A stretch of 64,000 bases of DNA from Fen-1135 sp963705275 (GTDB lineage: Bacteria; Desulfobacterota; Syntrophia; Syntrophales; UBA2185): assembly GCA_963705275.1 (NCBI GenBank), contig OY970063.1:186001-250000 (forward strand). The letters run 5' to 3'. The position numbers and the translations under genes are program-made. The notes below the pieces were generated by a model. It had not been told where the DNA came from and made no database searches. It worked only from the letters and a program-made list of their open reading frames with translations. This document shows, one piece after another, positions 1 through 9,198 of the stretch; positions within the stretch are counted from its first letter, which is position 1, and the number at the start of each line of letters is the position of its first letter.

Positions 1-450
1 GACGGCGCCTCAGCAGCAGTGATCATGTCGAAAGAGAAGGCGGCAAAGCTGGGGATCAAGCCCCTGATGAAGCTGATCAACATCTGCGGCGAGGGAGTGG
101 ACCCTGTATTTATGGGTCTTGGTCCGGCCGTTGCGGTTCCGAAGTGCCTCAAGCAGGCGGGGATGAAGTTCGAGGACATCGAGTACTGGGAATTTCATGA
201 GGCCTTTGCAGCGCAGTGGCTGGGCGCAGGGAGGAAGCTGAAAGATGATTTCGGGATGGTGCTGGACATCGAGAAGATCAACCACAACGGTTCCGGCATC
301 GCGCTGGGGCATCCTGTGGGGAGCACGGGGCTCCGCATCATCGTTACGATGTACTACGAGATGGAGAGGCTGGGCCTGACGCTCGGCGGTGCGTCCTTAT
401 GTGTCGGCGGCGGGCCGGCAATGGCCTCGCTATGGACGCGGGAGATCTGA
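1..450 (+). CDS. Thiolase (acetyl-CoA acetyltransferase / 3-ketoacyl-CoA thiolase), C-terminal part
   Basis: This gene runs off the left edge, so only about 149 C-terminal residues are present. The frame is open from base 1 and begins with DGASAAV, the thiolase NDGA region, so the GTG at 19 is internal and not a start. The visible active-site blocks are FHEAFAAQ (the NEAFA/HEAFA block), NHNGSGIALGHPVG with the catalytic His, and CVGGGPAMA with the second catalytic Cys. Thiolases cleave 3-ketoacyl-CoA or condense two acetyl-CoA in the cytoplasm. The His in HEAFA is shared with FadI and trifunctional-enzyme thiolases, which hints at beta-oxidation, but substrate length cannot be read from this fragment. 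The MaoC hydratase 46 bases downstream supports an acyl-CoA operon. Confidence 0.93.
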   Translation, partial: DGASAAVIMSKEKAAKLGIKPLMKLINICGEGVDPVFMGLGPAVAVPKCLKQAGMKFEDIEYWEFHEAFAAQWLGAGRKLKDDFGMVLDIEKINHNGSGIALGHPVGSTGLRIIVTMYYEMERLGLTLGGASLCVGGGPAMASLWTREI

Positions 451-496
451 TACTGATTTCAGATCTTGATGATTTGACATGGAGGTACCGATCATA

Positions 497-922
497 ATGA
501 TAAAGGAGCGGAGCAGCTTCACCGTCGGAGAAGAAGCATCGCTGTCAAGGGTTGTCAGTGATGATGATATCAGGACATTTGCCCGGATATCAGGTGACGG
601 CAATCCTGTCCATCTGAACGATGAATTTGCGAAAGGCACCATGTTTGGCGGTCGCATAGCCCATGGGATGCTGGTTGCAGGTTTGATTTCCGCTGTCTTG
701 GGGACAATGCTTCCCGGGCCGGGGGCGGTTTACTTGAGCCAGCAGTTGCGATTCCGTGCGCCCGTAAGGCCGGGTGACCAGGTCACGGCACGCGCAAGAG
801 TCACCGAATGGAATTCCGAGAAGGGTCGCGTTACGCTGTTGACAGATGTCATAAACCAGGAAGGCAGAGTTGTAATAGAGGGGGAGGCGCGACTTGTCAT
901 GTCATCGTACTTAAAGAGATGA
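497..922 (+). CDS. MaoC-like (R)-specific enoyl-CoA hydratase
   Basis: A hot-dog-fold MaoC dehydratase of about 141 residues that would hydrate trans-2-enoyl-CoA to (R)-3-hydroxyacyl-CoA, or act on a related acyl-CoA. The family signature is clear: SGDGNPVHLND followed by GGRIAHGMLVAG, with the hydratase Asp and His, then a FRAPVRPGD strand typical of PhaJ-like proteins. An in-frame ATG lies at 479, but GGAGGT at 481-486 sits ten bases before the ATG at 497, so 497 is preferred. It follows the thiolase on the same strand, probably in one transcript. An (R)-specific hydratase beside a thiolase could serve polyhydroxyalkanoate or modified beta-oxidation chemistry; the sequence does not decide between them. 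Confidence 0.88.
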   Translation: MIKERSSFTVGEEASLSRVVSDDDIRTFARISGDGNPVHLNDEFAKGTMFGGRIAHGMLVAGLISAVLGTMLPGPGAVYLSQQLRFRAPVRPGDQVTARARVTEWNSEKGRVTLLTDVINQEGRVVIEGEARLVMSSYLKR

Positions 923-1030
923 CGGGGGATATTTTAGTATCTCAATAGAGCAGAATTGTCTGCATGATTCAAAAGAGGATTTAGACTTATTTTCACGTCT
1001 AAGAAATATAGCCACAACATAAAATATGTC

Positions 1031-1058
1031 TTGAATATAAAAAAATATTGTATATTAT
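1031..1058 (+). promoter_or_regulatory. Candidate sigma-70-type promoter ahead of the small ORF and cstA
   Basis: TTGAAT (1031-1036) and TATTAT (1053-1058) are separated by 16 bases in an AT-rich stretch inside the 327-base gap between the MaoC gene and cstA. A start near 1065 would fall just before the GGAG at 1074-1077 that precedes the small ORF at 1086. Assigned by eye only. Confidence 0.35.
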
Positions 1059-1085
1059 AGCCGATTTTTCGATGGAGTATGTCCA

Positions 1086-1226
1086 TTGGTAGACAAGCGA
1101 AGCGGTTTTAAAAAACAGGAATTACCTGACAAGAATGCCGAATTTGTAAAGGAGGGATGTGATATTTCGGTAACGGTTGTGAGTGGTCGTGGAAAATTAG
1201 ATATTTTGCGATCAAGATATAGTTAA
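1086..1226 (+). CDS. Possible small protein (46 aa) upstream of cstA
   Basis: A 47-codon open frame starts at TTG 1086, eight bases after GGAG (1074-1077), and ends at TAA 1224-1226, 23 bases before the cstA ATG. The predicted product is charged and soluble (starts MVDKRSGFKK, ends LDILRSRYS), with no signal peptide or membrane segment. I do not recognise it. It is not the small YbdD/YjiX-type partner found downstream of cstA in enterobacteria. The placement between a plausible promoter and the cstA ribosome site makes it more than random, but length and a TTG start keep confidence low. It could instead be untranslated leader. Confidence 0.3.
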   Translation: MVDKRSGFKKQELPDKNAEFVKEGCDISVTVVSGRGKLDILRSRYS

Positions 1227-1249
1227 ATGAGTAATATAAGGAGGAAGAT

Positions 1250-3008
1250 ATGAACGCAGCAGTACTTCCTATAATAGCGGCTGTTTTATTCTACTTAGGT
1301 TACCGTTTTTACGGAAGATATATTGCAAAGTTATTTAAAGAAGATGATTCCTGCCCCACACCGGCGTGTTCAATGAGAGACGATTGCGACTATGTGCCGA
1401 CGAAACCGATTGTCTTATTCGGGCATCATTTCGCGAGCATTGCCGGAGGCGGACCCATCATAGGCCCCACTGTAGCAATGATGTTCGGATTTATACCGGT
1501 ATGGCTGTGGGCGGTGTTGGGGAGCATCTTTATCGGGGCGGTTCATGACATGACGGCGCTTTTTGCAAGCGTCAGGGAGGGGGGTAAGTCAGTTGCGGAG
1601 ATAGCAAAGAAAACATTGGGAAACACAGGATTCTTTCTGTTTATTGGTTTTACCACACTGATGATTCTCCTTGTTACCTCGGCATTTCTCGGCCTGACGG
1701 CGACGGCGCTGACTTCATTGCTGTCATTGGACGTACTGAGATTGGATTCCTCCCAGACTGTGGTGAGGACAATAGAGGTAGGAGGGGTGCTCAAGGCCCA
1801 GATAGGAGGCATCGCCTCAACGTCTGTTATCTTTATCACCTCCTTTGCGCCTATCATCGGCTTTCTTGTGTATAAAAAGAATATCAATGTCTATCTCGCC
1901 TCCGGAATGGCTATCATTGTTTGCATAGCCTCAGTTATCGTTGGAATGGATTATCCGGTTACGTTTAACACTAACACCTGGATGATCATACTCTGTTTTT
2001 ATACGCTGCTTGCCGCGGGAATCCCTGTCTGGATTATCTTGCAGCCGAGGGATTTTACGAATTCGTTTTTGCTCTATAGCGGTATTCTTGCATTGTTTAT
2101 TGCCGCTATCGTGGCCGGTTTTAAAGGTGTTACATTTTCAGCCCCGGCGTTCAATGTCGCCGCAGGAACAGCCAAGTTAGGTCCTATCTGGCCGTTTTTA
2201 TTTATCACCGTTGCCTGCGGCGCCATTTCGGGCTTCCATTGCCTGGTTGCCGGCGGGACAACTTCAAAACAGTGTGCAAAAGAATCGGATATTAAAACGA
2301 TTGCCTACGGCGGCATGCTGTTAGAGGGTTTGCTGGCGATCGGCGTCCTCGTTGCTGTGGGATGCGGTATCATGTTTTCAGAATACACGAATATTGTATT
2401 TCCGACAGTGGCAGGGGCAAAATCAAATCCCATTCTGGCGATTTGCGGCCGGAGCAGGCGGGTTGCTTGATAAGGGATTGGGGATACCGCCTGTGTACGG
2501 GACTGTCTTTGGAATCCTCCTCGTCGAGGGTTTTGTCATCACAACCTTAGATACGGCAGTCAGGCTCAACAGATATTTATTCGAAGAGCTGTGGCAGGCT
2601 ATATTCAAGGATGTTCCGAAGATAATGAAATCATATCTCTTCAACGCTAGTCTCTGTGTGATCTTTATGTATCTTCTGGCCTACAACAATGCATTTTTGG
2701 TCATCTGGCCCGCATTCGGCTCCGCCAATCAATTGCTTGCCTCACTGGCATTGATTGCCGTCTCCGTGTGGCTGGTGAACAGAGGAATCAACGCGTTGTT
2801 CACAGTAGTACCGGCGATATTTATGATGGTGACAACCATATATTCTCTGTTTGTTCTGCTCATTGAAAAATATCTTCCCAAGCAGAACTATGCTCTGTCT
2901 GCATTTGCTATATTGATGATCATTCTGTCCATCGGAGTGATAGTGTTAGCGTTTAAAAAATGGCTGGAATTGAGGAAGAGCGGCAGAATAGCAGAGAGTG
3001 CGGCATGA
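1250..3008 (+). pseudogene. cstA: CstA-family carbon starvation / peptide-pyruvate transporter, one frameshift
   Basis: Polytopic inner-membrane carrier of the CstA family, which imports peptides or pyruvate. The start ATG 1250 has AGGAGG eight bases upstream. The N-terminal part (to about residue 397) carries the hallmark VLFGHHFASIAGGGPIIGP and many hydrophobic helices; the rest continues in the next frame with LGIPPVYGTVFGILLVEGF and TTLDTAVRLNRYL, also diagnostic. The frame changes near 2441-2444: removing one base from GCGATTTGCG restores Leu-Ala-Phe-Ala-Ala-Gly. The repaired protein would be about 585 residues, within the family range, and nothing else is missing. A base-calling or assembly insertion is as likely as real inactivation, since four similar changes lie in the next 10 kb. 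A terminator follows at once. Confidence 0.85.
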
Positions 3009-3037
3009 TGGTGATGTTATAAAGAAACATTTCTTTG

Positions 3038-3068
3038 AAAAGGGACAGCTCAGGCTGTCCCTTTTTTT
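3038..3068. terminator. Rho-independent terminator between convergent cstA and the 2-hydroxyacid dehydrogenase gene
   Basis: The arms AGGGACAGC (3041-3049) and GCTGTCCCT (3054-3062) form a nine-pair stem around a four-base loop, followed by a run of T. A-rich sequence on the other side means it could also work for the convergent gene whose stop lies at 3090. Confidence 0.88.
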
Positions 3069-3089
3069 GATTATCCATCTTGCCGCGAT

Positions 3090-4078
3090 CTAGCGTCTTA
3101 TCGGGAGCACCTCTGGATTGACAAGGTTCGGAGGGACTTTGCCGCTCAGACCGGCAATAAGATTTTCAACCGCCATGGTAGCCATCCTGAAACGTGTTTC
3201 GAGTGTGCCGCTCCCCACGTGAGGGAGCAGGATAACATTATCCAGTTCCGCTAAACCGGGTGTCAGGGCAGGTTCATTTTCATACACATCCAGCCCGGCG
3301 CCGCCTATCTTCTTCTTTTTCAGTGCCTGAAGCAGGGCTTTTTCATCTACCACGGGACCTCTCGATGTATTAATCAGATAGGCTGTCGGCTTCATCAGGG
3401 ATAGTTCCCCGCTCACCTATAAGATGCCTCGTTTCATCCGAGAGAGGAACGTGCAGGGATATGAAGTCGGACTGCGAAAGCAATGCTTTCATATCCACGT
3501 ATCTTGCCATCAGCTCCTTCTCTTCTGATTTGCTCATCCTGCTGCGGTTATGATACAGGATAGGCATCCTGAAACACCTTGGCCCTTTGTGCCACAGCCT
3601 TTCCTATTTTTCCCATACCGATGATTCCGAGCGTCTTACCCGTGACTTCGTGACCTAAAAAAAGCATGGGCGCCCAGCATCGGAAACGTCCTTCCCTAGT
3701 CATCCTGTCGCCCTCCACGAGCCTACGGGAAATAGCCAGGATCAATGCGAAGGCTATTTCTGCAGTCGCATCCGTAAGCACGCCGGGTGTATTTGAGATG
3801 GGTATTCCCCGTTTGGTAGCTGCTGTCACGTCTATATTATTGTAGCCAACGCCAAATTGGGCAATCATCTTTAAACTGTTCGCCCTGTCAAGTGCTTCTT
3901 CATCTACACTATCCGTTATCATGGAAAGAAGGCCGTCCTTATCTTTGATGCTGACGAGAAAATTTTTCCTGTCGAGGGGCTTGTCCGCTATATTTATCTC
4001 CGCCTCATATTTATTTGACAGGCTTGTCATGATCTCTTGCGGCAGACGCCCTGTGACCAGTATTCGCTTCTTCATCAC
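3090..4078 (-). pseudogene. D-2-hydroxyacid dehydrogenase (glyoxylate/hydroxypyruvate reductase-like), two frameshifts
   Basis: NAD(P)-dependent D-isomer 2-hydroxyacid dehydrogenase, close to glyoxylate/hydroxypyruvate reductase or D-glycerate dehydrogenase. In order: N-terminal catalytic domain with FGVGYNNIDV, Rossmann loop GIIGMGKIGKAVA, catalytic Arg in NTSRGPVVDE, Glu in DVYENEP and His in LLPHVGSGT. The reading frame shifts twice. Near 3562-3572 one base too many separates the RAKVF segment from MPILYHNRS; at 3407-3410 a run of four C has one extra base, separating LIGER from ELSLMKP. Both repair by deleting one base, giving a full-length protein of about 325-330 residues with all catalytic residues. 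The start ATG 4078 is followed by MKKRILVTG. The 149 bases upstream hold no gene. Sequencing error or recent decay are both possible. Confidence 0.82.
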
Positions 4079-4266
4079 TCCCCCAATGATTCTTTCATTT
4101 TTGAATGAGATGATCTGGGATAAATATATACATCATTTCTTTGTCCTGCGAAAGCTTGATTTGTCGTGAGATGGCCCGGCCGTCACGCAGGGAGCTTGAT
4201 TTAAGCCAGAAAATATGACATTCTTAATTGAAGGAATGCGGAAAGAAGAGGCAGGCATTTGAATAT

Positions 4267-5629
4267 ATGGACTACCGGGTTATAGTCGTCGGCTGCGGTC
4301 CGGCGGGCATATTTACGGCGCTGACCCTTGTAGAAATGGGCATCGATGGCGTCATTCTCCTTGACCAGGGCAACGACCTCGAAAAACGTGAACGGCATGG
4401 TCTCAGAGACGTACTCTGCGGGTGGGGAGGTGCCGGAGCCTTTAGTGACGGCAAACTTAACATCTCCACAGAGGTAGGGGGATACCTTTCCGAGTTTCTC
4501 GACAGGAACTCATTAGTAGAGCTTTTGCATAAAGCAGACGGGATTTTTGTCAAGTATGGCGCACCGAACCGCATTTTCGGAGATTCAGCGATATCGGTTG
4601 AGGAAATTGCAGATCAATCTCGCACGGCGGGCCTCGAATTTATTCCTACCGTTATTCGTCATATAGGCACTGAAAACTGCAAGCGCATCTTAAATAACAT
4701 GAGAAAGGTTCTTGATGGTAAAGCCGAAGTCAAGACGTGCAGCCAGGTGCAATCACTGCTTCACGAAGACGGAGAGATCAGAGGTGTGAAACTTGCCAGC
4801 GGTAATGTGATCAATGGTGAGTTCGTCGTTGTTGCTCCCGGGAGGGTAGGCGCCAGCTGGATGAAGGGAGAGGCAGATGCGTCTCGGACTAACGACAACG
4901 ACGAGTCCCGTAGACATTGGCGTACGTGTGGAGCTGCCCGCAACAATTCTCAAAAGAATTACGGACATTACCTATGAACCCAAGCTGATCTTCTATTCAA
5001 AAACATTTGACGACAAGGTCCGCACCTTCTGTATGAATCCTTACGGCGAGGTCGTGATTGAGGAAAACGAAGGCATCACGACCGTGAATGGGCACAGCTA
5101 TGCGAAACGAAAAAGTGATAACAGCAATTTCGCTATTCTCGTAAGCAGCACCTTTACGGAACCTTTCCGTGATCCTATCGCATACGGCCGCTACATTGCG
5201 AGACTGGCGAACCTCTTGGGCGGTGGTGCGATAATTCAGAGACTGGGAGACTTGCTCGCCGGGAGAAGGTCCACACGAGATCGCATTGATCACTGCGTGA
5301 CAAGACCGACGCTCCTCCAGGCGACACCGGGCGACCTGAGTTTCGTATTTCCGTATCGCCATCTGCAGAGCATCATCGAGATGCTTCAGGCCCTTGATAA
5401 GCTTGCCCCGGGAGTTTTTTCCCGACACACCCTCCTTTATGGCGTAGAGGTTAAATTCTATTCGAACCGCATCGAGGTATCGCCGGAAATGGAGACAAAA
5501 GTGAAGAATCTCTTTGCCATCGGAGACGGAGCAGGGATCACGAGGGGCTTACTGCAGGCATCGGCAAGTGGCATATTGGCGGCACGGGCTATTTATTCCC
5601 GTGTAAAGGAAGCTGGCCCAAGTAAATAA
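4267..5629 (+). pseudogene. COG2509-type FAD-dependent dehydrogenase, one frameshift
   Basis: Uncharacterised FAD-dependent oxidoreductase of the COG2509 group. The N-terminus has the dinucleotide-binding VVGCGPAGIFTA, then WGGAGAFSDGKLN, typical of this family; the C-terminus has the second FAD motif IGDGAGITRGLLQA. The frame changes around 4875-4885: deleting one base gives ADRLGLTTTTSPVDIG without loss of conserved sequence, for a protein of about 453 residues. A TTG at 4228 would add 13 residues, but the ATG at 4267 directly precedes the flavin-binding strand and is preferred. Physiological substrate unknown. It sits between a 2-hydroxyacid dehydrogenase and leucyl aminopeptidase with no obvious functional link. 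The frameshift may be an error rather than inactivation. Confidence 0.8.
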
Positions 5630-5701
5630 TACCGGCTTGAGATATTACTGGATGCACGGTTCCCTTTAGGGATGGATGATTTTGTATATCGAGGAGGCGA
5701 A

Positions 5702-7213
5702 ATGAAGGTTCTCGTTAGAAAAGGAGAGATTACGGACTTCAAATCAGAGGCGGTGATTGTGCCGTACTTTGAGGACGGAAAGGAACTACAAGGCAAAGTG
5801 AGGCTGCTTGATAAAAGGAGCGGAGGATTGATAAGGGAGATAATCGGTGGGGGCGATTTTGAAGGAAAGTACCTCCAGGTATCGGTCACGTACACGAGAG
5901 GTTTTGCGCCCGCAAAGCGGATTGTCTTAGCGGGTGTCGGTAAAAAAGCAGAATTCACGACGGAAAAATTGAGGGGCGCCTTTGCGACGGCAGCTCGCTA
6001 CGTAAGAACACTCGGGATTAAGGAGTTCTGCACATCTCTGGATTTCATATTTCTCAATAAACCGCCCGATCAGATAGCCAGGGCTGTTGTAGAGGGGGTT
6101 TGCCTCGGCCTTTATCAATATACGCCCTTTAAGACAATTGACAGGGATAAGATAAAGGGGATGAGAGAATTCACAATAATCGCAGAAAAGGGAAGGGCAT
6201 ATAATGTTATAAGATCCGGAGCGAAAGAGGCAGAGATCATCTCAAGAGCTGTCTGTCTTACCAGGGACATGGTGTCCGCCCCGGGGAACGAAATGACGCC
6301 GACAGATATGGCCCGCGAAGCTCGCAAAATTGCCAGAAGAAAAAATGTTAAATTGACGGTGCTGGGTGAGGCGGAGATGAAGAAAATCGGCATGAACGCG
6401 CTCTTGGGAGTTGCCAGGGGAAGTGCGGAGCCGGCGAAGTTCATCATCCTGGAATACAGGGGAGGAGATAAGTCCGAGCCCCCTGTAGCTCTTGTCGGTA
6501 AGGGGCTGACCTTCGATAGTGGGGGCATATCAATAAAGCCGTCGGAGAAGATGGATGAGATGAAATCCGACATGGCAGGCGGCGCCGCCGTCATGGGCGT
6601 TATAATGGCAGCGGCCGATTTGAATCTCAAAGTTAATGCCGTCGGCCTGATACCTGCTACAGAAAACCTGCCCGGCGGAAGGGCGTATAAACCCGGCGAT
6701 ATTCTAAAATCATTATCGGGTCAAACTATTGAAGTCTTAAGCACGGACGCAGAAGGCCGCTTGATTCTGGCCGATGCACTTACATATGCCGGCAGGTACA
6801 AGCCGGCAGTCATTGTTGATCTTGCAACGTTGACTGCTGCCTGTGTAATTGCCTTAGGCGATCACGTGACAGGAATGATGGGAACGGATGACAGAGTGAA
6901 ACATAAAATAAGGGACGCAGCGGATGCCACAGGCGAGAAGGTCTGGGAACTTCCCCTATGGGAAGAGTATCATGATTTGATAAAGAGCGATGTCGCTGAT
7001 TACAAAAATCATGGCGGAAGGCCAGGCGGGGCAATAACGGCTGCGGCATTTCTCAGCAAGTTTGTAGGCGACTACCCCTGGGTGCATCTGGATATAGCCG
7101 GGCCGGCATGGCTTACGAACGACAAGCCCTATATTCCAAAGGGGGCTTCCGGTGTCGGTGTTCGTTTGATGGTGCAATTCCTGCGAGACTGGCAGAAGCG
7201 GGGTAAGAGCTGA
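5702..7213 (+). CDS. pepA: Leucyl aminopeptidase (M17 family)
   Basis: Cytosolic di-metal aminopeptidase that removes N-terminal residues from peptides; 503 residues from the ATG at 5702, which has GAGGAGG at 5691-5697. An ATG at 5672 would add ten residues but lacks such a site. The C-terminal catalytic domain shows VGKGLTFDSGGISIKPS with the metal-binding Lys and Asp, MKSDMAGGAA, and STDAEGRLILADAL, which corresponds to the usual NTDAEGRL with the catalytic Arg. The N-terminal macro-like domain is present. The peptide-transport ATPase genes start seven bases after its stop, suggesting coupled peptide import and hydrolysis. Confidence 0.95.
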   Translation: MKVLVRKGEITDFKSEAVIVPYFEDGKELQGKVRLLDKRSGGLIREIIGGGDFEGKYLQVSVTYTRGFAPAKRIVLAGVGKKAEFTTEKLRGAFATAARYVRTLGIKEFCTSLDFIFLNKPPDQIARAVVEGVCLGLYQYTPFKTIDRDKIKGMREFTIIAEKGRAYNVIRSGAKEAEIISRAVCLTRDMVSAPGNEMTPTDMAREARKIARRKNVKLTVLGEAEMKKIGMNALLGVARGSAEPAKFIILEYRGGDKSEPPVALVGKGLTFDSGGISIKPSEKMDEMKSDMAGGAAVMGVIMAAADLNLKVNAVGLIPATENLPGGRAYKPGDILKSLSGQTIEVLSTDAEGRLILADALTYAGRYKPAVIVDLATLTAACVIALGDHVTGMMGTDDRVKHKIRDAADATGEKVWELPLWEEYHDLIKSDVADYKNHGGRPGGAITAAAFLSKFVGDYPWVHLDIAGPAWLTNDKPYIPKGASGVGVRLMVQFLRDWQKRGKS

Positions 7214-7219
7214 CGACCT

Positions 7220-8200
7220 ATGGGGATGCTTCTTGAAATCAAGAATCTTAGCACCCATTTCAACACAGAGCATGGTGTGATAAAGGCTGTTGATCGCGTC
7301 AACCTGGCGATCGACGAAGGGGATACGCTGGGAGTCGTTGGCGAGTCCGGCTGTGGAAAAACGGTGCTTGCCCTCTCCATTATGCGCTTAATTCCAAGCC
7401 CTCCCGGGAAGATCGTTTCCGGGAGCATCTTATTTAATGGCACGGATCTCCTGAAACTGGATAGTGAAGAGATGCGGGCAGTCAGGGGCAAGGATATCTC
7501 CATGGTTTTCCAGGAGCCGATGACTTCACTGAATCCCGTGCTGCGTATAGGCGATCAGATCACGGAGATTATAAGATTGCATATGGGGCTTGGACGGAAG
7601 GAGGCAATGGACCGCGCCGTGGAAACGCTCTCCCTTGTCGGGATGCCTTCGCCTGAGACAGTTGTCAGGAATTACCCCCATCAGATGAGTGGCGGCATGC
7701 GTCAGAGGGTGATGATTGCCATGGCCATTTGCTGCGGTCCCAAACTAATGCTTGCGGATGAGCCGACAACCGCCCTTGATGTGACCATCCAGGCGCAGAT
7801 TCTGGAACTTATAGGCAGGCTGAAAAAAGAAACGGGGGCGTCCGTAATGCTCATTACCCATGATCTTGGCGTGATAGCTCAAGCTGCGGAGCATGTGGCG
7901 GTAATTTATACGGGGCAGGTTGTTGAATACGCTTCCGTGGAGAGCCTCTACGCCACGCCGCTGCACCCCTATACTGTGGGCCTTATGGAATCGATCCCCA
8001 AAATTGACGCTGCTGACGCGCGGAATGAACATTTGAATGTTATACCCGGCATGGTCCCCAGTCTTTATAATCTTCCCCGGGGATGCACTTTTCAGGAGAG
8101 GTGCCCTCACACAATGCAAATCTGCAGGGAGAAGGAGCCGCATTTGTGGGAACATTTGCCTGGGCATAAAGTACACTGCTGGCTTTATGAACAAAGATGA
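7220..8200 (+). CDS. dppD: Peptide ABC transporter ATPase, DppD/OppD type
   Basis: First ATPase of a di/oligopeptide importer, 326 residues. Walker A GESGCGKT is at residues 41-48, the signature MSGGMRQRV in the middle, Walker B LMLADEPTTALD and the switch His in LITHDLG follow. The oligopeptide-specific C-terminal extension is present, with Cys residues in GCTFQERCPHTMQIC that in this family can bind a cluster. It lies six bases after the aminopeptidase gene, and its last bases overlap the next ATPase by four (ATGA), so translation is probably coupled. A second ATG two codons later is also possible. No permease or binding-protein gene is nearby. Confidence 0.93.
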   Translation: MGMLLEIKNLSTHFNTEHGVIKAVDRVNLAIDEGDTLGVVGESGCGKTVLALSIMRLIPSPPGKIVSGSILFNGTDLLKLDSEEMRAVRGKDISMVFQEPMTSLNPVLRIGDQITEIIRLHMGLGRKEAMDRAVETLSLVGMPSPETVVRNYPHQMSGGMRQRVMIAMAICCGPKLMLADEPTTALDVTIQAQILELIGRLKKETGASVMLITHDLGVIAQAAEHVAVIYTGQVVEYASVESLYATPLHPYTVGLMESIPKIDAADARNEHLNVIPGMVPSLYNLPRGCTFQERCPHTMQICREKEPHLWEHLPGHKVHCWLYEQR

Positions 8201-9162
8201 AGACGGTCTTGATCGATATTCAGGGAATCAAAAGATACTATGATGTCCGCGCGGGAATTCTCGCGAGAGAGCAAGCACCCGTCAAGGCTGTTGACGGCGT
8301 ATCCCTCAAAATATGCAGGGGTGAAACTCTGGGCCTTGTCGGCGAGAGCGGCTGCGGGAAATCGACGCTCGCGCGCCTGATTATGAGGCTCGACCTACCC
8401 ACGGCAGGCAAGATTTTATTTGAAAATGAAGACATTTTTAAGTTGGCGGGCAAGGATCTGAAAGTCTACCGCAAAAAGGTACAAATTATTTTTCAGGATC
8501 CATATGCATCTCTGAATCCCCGAAGAACAGCAGAGAGTACAATCGGGGAACCCCTGATCATCAACGAAATATATGATCGTAAGGGAAGGGACGTTGAGGT
8601 TGCCCGCATTATGGATATCGTAGGGCTTACAAGGGAACAGAAGGACAGGTATCCTCATGAATTCAGCGGCGGTCAGAGGCAGCGTATCGGAATAGCAAGG
8701 GCCATTATACTCAAGCCACAATTGATAGTTGCCGATGAGCCGGTTTCCGCACTCGATGTATCGATCCAAGCGCAGATTCTGAACCTTCTCAAAGATCTGC
8801 AGAAAGAATTTAGCTTGACCTATATGTTCATCTCCCACGATCTCAGTGTGGTGCGGCATGTGAGCGACAGGATCGCGGTGATGCATTTCGGTAAAATCGT
8901 CGAGCTTGCAGATAATCAGGAACTCTACGAACACCCCCTTCATCCATACACCATAGAGCTTCTTTCAGCGGTGCCGGTTCCTGATCCCGGAAGAAAGAGG
9001 CGGGGGCTGATGCGAGAGGGCGAGATTGCAGGCGCGACAGATGGACAGGGAAGGTGTCCCTTTTATCCCCGTTGTCCGGCCAGGATTGAGATTTGCGATA
9101 AGGACGAACCGGAGTTGAAATCCCTGGGTGACGGCCATTTCGTGGCATGCCATAGGGAATAA
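8197..9162 (+). CDS. dppF: Peptide ABC transporter ATPase, DppF/OppF type
   Basis: Second ATPase of the peptide importer, 321 residues. Walker A GESGCGKS is at residues 49-56, followed by the signature FSGGQRQRIGIARA, Walker B LIVADEPVSALD and FISHDLSVV. The C-terminal oligopeptide-transport domain has CPFYPRCPARIEIC, the Cys pattern shared with DppD. It overlaps dppD by four bases and normally forms a heterodimer with it under a DppB/DppC permease. That permease and the substrate-binding lipoprotein are not in this window, so they must be encoded elsewhere. The gene ends 36 bases from the convergent MATE gene. Confidence 0.93.
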   Translation: MKTVLIDIQGIKRYYDVRAGILAREQAPVKAVDGVSLKICRGETLGLVGESGCGKSTLARLIMRLDLPTAGKILFENEDIFKLAGKDLKVYRKKVQIIFQDPYASLNPRRTAESTIGEPLIINEIYDRKGRDVEVARIMDIVGLTREQKDRYPHEFSGGQRQRIGIARAIILKPQLIVADEPVSALDVSIQAQILNLLKDLQKEFSLTYMFISHDLSVVRHVSDRIAVMHFGKIVELADNQELYEHPLHPYTIELLSAVPVPDPGRKRRGLMREGEIAGATDGQGRCPFYPRCPARIEICDKDEPELKSLGDGHFVACHRE

Positions 9163-9198
9163 AAAGGTGTACCCGCCGGGGTCATAATCTGCAGCACA

